This document shows, in pieces, positions 53,901-62,900 of a stretch of DNA of 64,000 nucleotides. Within the stretch, counting starts at the first letter, position 1; the number at the start of each line of letters is the position of its first letter. Both the position numbers and the translations under genes were made by a program. The notes beneath the pieces were generated by a model. The model was not told the origin of the DNA. It did no database searches and was given only the letters and a program-made list of their open reading frames with translations. The DNA is from Poteriospumella lacustris (Eukaryota; Sar; Chrysophyceae; Chromulinales; Dinobryaceae): the NCBI GenBank assembly GCA_008000375.1, contig SMOI01000049.1, forward strand, positions 1 through 64,000. The letters run 5' to 3'.

Positions 53901-56900
53901 CACCGACCCACTGTGGGTGGAGGCCTCTTCGCTACCAAGCGATACGGAGCCAGACACGCCAGTACGTCGATCATTCACCGCGATGAAGTTCATGGACCCT
54001 CCGCCGCCAGACAGAACCGTCACGTCTCGGCCATCCATACGAACTAATCCTCCCAGACGAGCATCGGTAGCATCACCAATATTGATGCTGCCTCGGGACG
54101 AGCTTCCATCTGCACCAACACCGCGTCCCACATCTAACGTCACCGAACCCCCACGTGTAACACCTTGCCCACTCGCAAGATGCACGTTTCCTCCGATACG
54201 AGACGTCGCATCCCCTGCAGCAAGCAGCAATGATCCTCCATCACGACCCCGCCCACCAACAAGCATGGCGGAACCACCTTCACCACGAACGGAGTCACCA
54301 GCGGCAAACATGACACGACCTCCCACACCTTGGTCGCTCGCTCCACTGCGCATCATCACGTTACCACCAGTCATTTGCATGCCGTCACCAGCCACGAAGA
54401 CCAAATCACCAGCTTCCAGTTGCGACGATTTGGTAGACATCTTCACATTCGCCGATCTCCTGTTACCACCACCACCGCTGATATCAACGATCCCGTCCGT
54501 TTTCTGTGACTCATCGACAAACGATGCTCCCAGAATACTAACCGACGCAAACTCCTCCGCCTTATTACCCCGGCCTACACCAGCAGCGATGCCTACCGAA
54601 CCTCCTCGGCCATAAGCACTATCGCCCGATTGGATAAGAACATCACCCGAGCGACCTTGAAGAGTGCTACCCGTCCGAATTGTGATACTGCTAGAGCTAA
54701 ACAGTTCTTCATTACCCACACTGTTTGAATAGCTCGGAGTTGCCACCGAAAGCTCGCTTTGATCACCGACGACAAAGTGTTGACCTTGAACTTGCATACC
54801 TGCCAGCATGTCAACTAGCAGACCGTCGTAGTCCACAGCAAAGCGATTTCCGCCATCAACATCCGTAATTCTCGAGGGGAAGTACTTGAGTAAATCGTCG
54901 ACCGCCAATAGTCGCTTCCCGGCTAAAGATCCAATTGAAAGAGACTGTAAACTATGAAGCAATTCAAGCTGGTCGACTGGTACAGTAGCAGAATGTTTCT
55001 CGACAACAGTGTCAAATCTTGGAGAAACAACGGGGATCGACATAGATACGTGTGGATCTGGCGATTCAAATATTCTCACAACTTCTCTATCAACCCCCTC
55101 ATTGCCTTTCAAAGAAATTGAAAAGTCAGCAGCTGAAACGCTAACACCTTGAGTGCTATCGAGAACAACACTTTCCCCAACGAGTACAGACGATGAAGTT
55201 GTGGACAATCCCACAGAGCCTGAATTTTGAAAATTGCCTCTTCCACCAGCGATTGTGACGTCACCACCACTCTCGCCATTGCCACCACTGATGCTCACTC
55301 TACCACCTAGAGAAGCAGACGATCCGCCTTGCACACGAATTGATCCGCCTCCAACTGAAGACTCCCCACCACTAACAACGACTTCACCGGCAACGGAATT
55401 TTCGCTTGATGTACTTTGGATATGGAGCTGTTGGCCATTGCCACTTTCAATGAGAAGAGGGGCAATATTTGAGGAATCAAGCGACCGACCACCTCTAATG
55501 GATAAAGACCCTGTTGCCAATCCAGAACCAGCCAGAAGGTCAATACTTCCACCACGGCTCCCAAATCCTTGCCCGGCATTCATCAACAAATCACCACCAC
55601 TCAAGCCGTTGCCCGAGCTAATCGATAAGAGGCCACCTTTGGTGGCTTTTGAATCACCGGAAGACACCCTAATGCTCGAACCATTGTTATCACTGGTACC
55701 CACCGATAACTCAATCGAACCAGCCACGGTTCCAAGACCAGTCTTGATAGCAATGTCACCGGATGACAAATCAGAAGACGATCCCGTTTGTAAAAGAATC
55801 GCACCACCGGAGTTATGTTGTGAAGAGATTGAAGTTGACCCGTGCGACAAAACTGTAACAGCATCTCCAAGGCTGGGAACCTCTGCTCCACCTGAGGATA
55901 AACTCAACTTTCCAGGAGTAGATTCAGAAAATCCACCGGAAATTGATACAGATCCACCAATACTTTTGCTTGAACCTGCTGCTATTGAGACACCTCCTGC
56001 AGGCCCAGCTTCACGAGATTCGGTGATAATTTGGACGTCACCATCAACACCAGCCAAAACCAGACTTCCATCTTTGCTCTTACTTCCTCTAATAACAACA
56101 GAAGGGACCAGTGAAACATCATTTTCTGCTTCCCCTGCTTGAAGAGTTATCTGGCCAGCAGTCGATGCAGTTCCAGATTGGATATGGACTGAACCACCTT
56201 TGGAAACTCCGCTGCCCCCATGCAGCAAAATGGATCCTGATGATTGTGCGCCGGACGCTGTTTTGAAAACAATATCACCACCATCCGATGTTGATTGCCC
56301 ACTTGTCATCTCAACTGAACCCCCTTTACCTACCAAAGCATTTCCCGCAGATACTTTAAAGTCTCCACCGATAAGACCATCACCCGCAGCAATTCCAACT
56401 CCTCCTCCACTTGCTGTCTGTGAGGAGCCGCTGAAAATGTCAACTCTTCCTCCAGTGGATCCTGAACCAGACTGAATGACCACTGACCCAGGGTTCACCG
56501 AATCTTCCACCCCTAATCTCATGTTGCCCTTGCTAAAATACGTTGCATCCATCCGTGAAACCATCGAAATTTTATCCGATTCAAAAGATATAGTCCCCAC
56601 GCTGTCTTCCGTTAAGGCGGGCGACGTTCTCGCGGAAATGGAGCCTGTTGAGACGCCAGCACCACTTTCGAAAACCAAACCACCACCACTCCCACTTTCG
56701 GATGCACCAGCTAGAACGAAGATCCCCCCGGATGAATCTCGACCGCTTCCACCAAGAAGAGAGACTCGGCCTGACTGAGTCACTGAGCTTGCCGTACCAA
56801 TCGATAAATCTCCACCTCCACTTGAAAACACAGACACTGAGCCTCCTGAAGGACTTTCACCTGCTCTAATGGCAATACGACCCGAAGATCCAGCCAAAGA

Positions 56901-59900
56901 TGATCCAGTTCTGAGCAGAACATCAGCAGATGAACTAGCTACTGAGGTACCGGAGGAAATATCAACTCTGCCACTTAAAGATGAAACGCCATCTCCACCC
57001 TTCAGGAGGAGAGAGCCACCGAATGTCTTCGATGAACCGCCAGCGATTGAAACTTCTCCGCCTTCACCAGCTTTAAGATCAATATTCCCAACTCCTTGCT
57101 CACTTTCAAAGATACTCAAGGAACCTCCGACGCGATCATCAGAAACACCGGAAAAAATCTGCACGAAACCTGACCCTTGAGTAGATTTACCAGACCCGAG
57201 GACCAGATTTCCCGAAGACGCGGATTTTCCAGACACAACTGAAATAGCACCCGACTTGTCAACATCGTCGAAGGTACTCAACTGAAGGAATTGATCAGCT
57301 CCAATTGCCACTTTACCAGATTTCTCATGAGCAGCACTTTTACCCGAACGAATGTCGATTGAATCAGCAGAGTCGCCAGGAATCAATCGAACAGCTGCCC
57401 CTCGATCGTCCATGGAGGAAAAAATACTGATGACCCCGGACACACCAGATTGGGAAGAACTGGAAATGACAATGTCGCCCGCCACCTCTTGATTAGCAGT
57501 AGATATGAGAATATCACCGGACTTTCGATGCAAGCTGGTTCCAGAACGTAGAGAAATAGAACCCCCATTCGAAAACTGAGATGATCCGCCGTCTATATCA
57601 ACAGAAGCCTCGTTGTGATCACCAGCACCAGCGAGTTTAAGACTGGCACCAGAGCTGTGAACGGTAGAATCGCCTGCAGAAACATGGACCCCACCACCTT
57701 TTTGTGCACCCCTTCCTGCCGCGATGGTCATCTGCCCACCAGTGTCAACACTACCAACGCCAGAAACAATATCAAAACTGCCACCTTGTGGACCATGGCC
57801 AGATCTAGCAGAAATAGCACCACCAAATGTTTCCTTGCTATCTCCAGCTGAAAACTTAATGGGCGCGCCGTCACGGAATGAACTGCCTAACACAACCGAA
57901 AAGTCAGCGGCGGACGAGTCCATTTGATTTCCACTTTCAGTCGAAAATTGGATTGAACCAGTGTCATGAGAAGCAGAATACGTAGAAAAGCGCAACGAAC
58001 CCGCTTGGCCATTATTCCCAGAACGAAGGGAAACGTCGGATGAAGACGAGGTAGCGATTTTGTTAAAGGATGACAACAAAATCGATCCCCCCACTGATCC
58101 TAATCCAGTTGACATTGAAATTGACGAACCCTCACCACCAATGGATGATCCGCCCTCAAATGTCAACCCACCGGCATCAGACGACTCGGCAGCACCCACT
58201 CGAAGCGTGATATCGCCACTTCGGCCAGTAGAAGAAGCAGATGAAACGACTATAGAGCCGGATCGATCTTGCTGGCTTTGGCCGGAAACTAAGAAAATGT
58301 CTCCGCCAAAGCGCTTCATGGAAGATCCTCCAACAATAGACAGGCTTCCACCGCTACCAAGAATAGACGAACCACTCGACAATGAAGTTCGCCCACCGTC
58401 ATGAAAAGTAGCGTCACCTGATGCCAAAGTGAGGCTGCCCCCCTTCGTGCCGCCGCCAGACGAGACAATGACATTTCCTCCTGTGTCACTCTGTCCTTCG
58501 CCAGATCGTAACGTTAATGAACCGCCAGTAGCTCCACTTCCAGCAATGGATGACATTGAGCCACCGCGTCGACTGGAAGAAAGCCCCATGATCATTAACA
58601 CAGATCCCGCATCGTCGGATGACGAACCAGACGAAACCATGACATCCTTGGACGATTCGGATGAGCTTCCAGTGGAAATAGCAACTTGGCCGCGATCTGA
58701 ATGCACAGTGATGTCTTCGTTGGCCCTTATCTGAAAGCCTCTGCCACTGGAAGCGGCAATGCCACCACTTTCTTCAACACCACTGGAAGTCACGAGATTC
58801 AAAGAGCCTGTTCGAATACCGCTTCCACTGCCCACCAAAATATCCCCACTCGAGGACGATTCACCAGTGAATACCGACAAAGCACCGCTGCGAATGAAAC
58901 CACTTCCACTTCCCAGAGAAACGCTTCCCGTCGAACCAGTTCCGGTTGCACCACTGACAACTTCGATGGCTCCTGTTTGTTGACCATCGCGACCGGATGA
59001 AACAAGAACAGCCCCACTTCCGGACAAACCAAAACCTGATCGAAGATTCAATTGGCCAGAGGAGAATGACTGAGATGACCCTGAAGTCAGGTCAATTTTC
59101 CCCCCTAACGAATTTTCGGAGGATCCTGATGATATGCCAATATTTCCACCAATACCGCTACCAACAGCATCAGCTGAAGATATACGAACTGCACCACCAG
59201 ATGAGGCTTCTTTGACACCAGGCAAAATGGAAACACTTCCACCTTTTCTAGAATTGGGGGTCTCAATAGAGACATCACCGGCATAGAGACCCTCGCCAGA
59301 TCGAATGGTAACTTGGCTGCCTTTATCAGCACTGTCGACTTGTCCCATCAAGAGGGAAGCGCCCTTTTGAGCCCCATACGACCCGGTGGTTACAGAAACA
59401 CCACCAGATTTAGATTGACTGAATCCTGACCGGAGAATGACCTCTCCAGATGACTCAGCACCGTCGCCGGAAAAAATGGTAACATCTCCTGTCTTGACAC
59501 CATTCGACGTCGACAAAACCGATAGCGAGCCACCCTCCAAAACCATAGCACCCCCCTCGCGTTTTCCAGCTGCAGACGACAAGAAGACACTACCGCCATT
59601 GTCACCTCCACCCGACTTCAACTGCACGGAACCGCCAGGACCTGTCGAACTTGCACCTCCAACAATTGATATAATTCCAGCCGTAGTGCTACTTCCAGTC
59701 TTCAGAACGATCGAACCACTCTCTTTAGAAGAATCTCCCGATTTGAAAGAAAGAGAACCAGAACTTTCGGCTTCACCGGAGACGAAAGCAAGTGCGCCTG
59801 ATCTAAAATTTCGTCTACCAGAAGCGATCAGAACGTCCGATAAAGCACCGAGAGAAATTCTCGAACGACTGCCCTCAAGCGAGGATTGCCCAGACATCAA

Positions 59901-62900
59901 TTCAACTGCCCCAGTTTCTCCGGTGGCGGAATCTCCACCCGAAACAATTACGTCCCCTCCGGACACAGCGGAACCCCCAGCGGCAATGTTAACATTGCCA
60001 CCTTTGCCTAACAAACCGGATCCAGCGTTCAAAGAAATCGAGCTTCCCAAAGAACCCGAAGAAGCTACGACATTGACTGGAGCTTCATACGATTCTGCCG
60101 ATGTTGACAGCAACAAACCGCTGCCAGCTGAAATTTCCACAGAACCGGCGTCATTGCGTGACCCTGCGGCTATGAAAACAGAACTATCGGCCCCACCAGA
60201 GGAGATTATGGAAACACCTTCATTACCACTCGAAACGAGAGCAGTTTTCCGACCAACACGAAGAGACGCTCCCAAATCACCATGCACAACTTCATGCGAC
60301 AGTAACTCCGAGCTCAAATATGTTTGACCTCCCCCTGAGCGAAGAGCGATGGACCCAGAGAGAGGTTCAGATCCCAGCGCATCGCCTGTGCGTAGATCAA
60401 TCGATCCGCTCTTCCCAATCACACTGGAGCCAGATGCAATCAAAACATTTCCTGATGTTGCACCAGCTCCACTTGATACGGTCACATCACCGCTCTTTCC
60501 TCGGGAACTTTCACCTGATTGAAAATTAACTGTACCACCATTCTGTTCGACACTCGAGCCGCCAGTAATGACAACAGCCCCTCCCACACTTGCTCTTGAA
60601 GAACCGCCTCCGACAATCATCTTTCCGCCTCCTCCCATCGGACTTGCACCAGCTTCAACACGAACTTCGCCACCAGTGCCTACACCCTGATTTTGCCCGG
60701 CAACTAAGCGGATTTCTCCCGATCTCGTCAGCCCCGGTCCAGCCTGCAAAACTAGATTTCCCCCTTCGTTACCAGCCATAGCTGACAACGAGATGTCCCC
60801 CGCACGGTTGGACAAGGAGCCACCTGACTGCAGACTGACAGATCCACCTGAGCTAGCGTCGGAAGCGCCCCCGTGGACATGAATTTCTCCAACACTGTCG
60901 ATAGAGTTTGACATTGTTGACAACAAAATGCTTGGGGTGGCTTCATTGTTGAATGAAAGAAAAGCTGATCCAGTTTCTTTTGATACGGATAGACGAAGAG
61001 ATGCATCATCAATGTTCAATCCCGAAGTACCGCTGCGACTGACTTTTTCGAAGGAGAGATGTGAGTTCTGCGAAAATGCCGAAACTTCTATGTCACCTCC
61101 AACCGTCCCCAAGCCTGTCGACAAGTGAATACTTCCAACCTCATCGTTGGCATTTCCAGTCGCAAGATACAGCGAGCCCGACTTATCAGAGCTATCCGCG
61201 GACGAAAGTTTAGTGGCGACATCTCCACCGCCAATAATGGAAATTAACCCCGGCTTTCCATCAAATCGCCTGTTCGATAATTCAAGTGCACCACCATGAA
61301 GCGACACTTGACTTGAGCCGACAGACTCGCTGGATGACTCTAATACAACGAACCCGGGCGAAAGATTTGTTGATGAAGTGGAACTGAGCCTAACGTTTCC
61401 TGACATACCGTGACTGGACGTTCCACTTCGAATGGTCACATCACCACCACTTTGATCAGACCCGTCTCCAGCAATCAAAGATATATCTCCGCCATGGACC
61501 GCTCTGCCAGCAACAAGATTAATCGAGCTTCCGTTATCGTCCGTCAAAGAGCCCAATAAGTCGACACGCGCAACACTCGATCCAAGACGCCCACTGGCAG
61601 ACAAGGATGTCGATCCCCCATTTGAATTTAGCGAAATGAGGGACTCAAATCCAACTTTTGAAGACGCGTCAAATACAATTTGACCACCGGAATCTGTCGA
61701 AGCGGCTAAAACCTGAACTGACGGAGACGACACAACAGACTGCTCAGCAGCGCGCATCAGGGCAGTGCCCGACCTAATCTCAACAACGCTGCGCAATCCA
61801 GCTGACTCAACATAATTTGAGGTCAACGAAATAGAACTTCCTGACAGAGACGATCCCAGCGCATCGCCTGTGCGTAGATCAATCGATCCGCTCTTCCCAA
61901 TCACACTGGAGCCAGATGCAATCAAAACATTTCCTGATGTTGCACCAGCTCCACTTGATACGGTCACATCACCGCTCTTTCCTCGGGAACTTTCACCTGA
62001 TTGAAAATTAACTGTACCACCATTCTGTTCGACACTCGAGCCGCCAGTAATGACAACAGCCCCTCCCACACTTGCTCTTGAAGAACCGCCTCCGACAATC
62101 ATCTTTCCGCCTCCTCCCATCGGACTTGCACCAGCTTCAACACGAACTTCGCCACCAGTGCCTACACCCTGATTTTGCCCGGCAACTAAGCGGATTTCTC
62201 CCGATCTCGTCAGCCCCGGTCCAGCCTGCAAAACTAGATTTCCCCCTTCGTTACCAGCCATAGCTGACAACGAGATGTCCCCCGCACGGTTGGACAAGGA
62301 GCCACCTGACTGCAGACTGACAGATCCACCTGAGCTAACATCAGAAGTACCGGAGAACAGACGAATATCTCCGGTTGCGGTATTCGAACTTTCGCTAGTT
62401 ACGACTGAAATATCTTGAGCCGCTCCTGATTGTACCGAAATTTGACCGTCAACTGCATTAAAGGTGGAGAGCTTTAAAGAGGATCCCTCAAGACTGACCC
62501 CACCGGAAGAATAATGACCCAAACCAGATGAAATATCCACTGAACCACCAACAGCACCGCCTCCTGCGTTCAATGCCAATGAACCGCCGAGATCACGAGA
62601 CGATGTTCCACCAATAAGGTTAATCGAACCGGCCACTTCACCAGCATCACCCGAACGAAATTCCAATGATCCACTTGTTGAAGACATGGACATTCCGGAA
62701 GAAATGGAAATCTTTCCTGATTCCGCAATTTCCGAGCCACCAGTCGACAAAGAAACGACTCCAGAGCCACGATGAGCAGAAGATGAAAAAATTGCAACAT
62801 TTCCTGCAAGGTCATTAGTTGCACCGGCGCGAATCGAAACATCGCTACTATCACCTCTGACCATGATTTCGGCGTCGCCGCTTCGTAACATTGTATGCCC

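Noticed and set aside
53458-54615. Long plus-strand frame of 385 codons, partly duplicated near the right edge
   Set aside because: The duplication is explained by the minus-strand block copy. The frame has no domain and lies opposite the confirmed coding phase.
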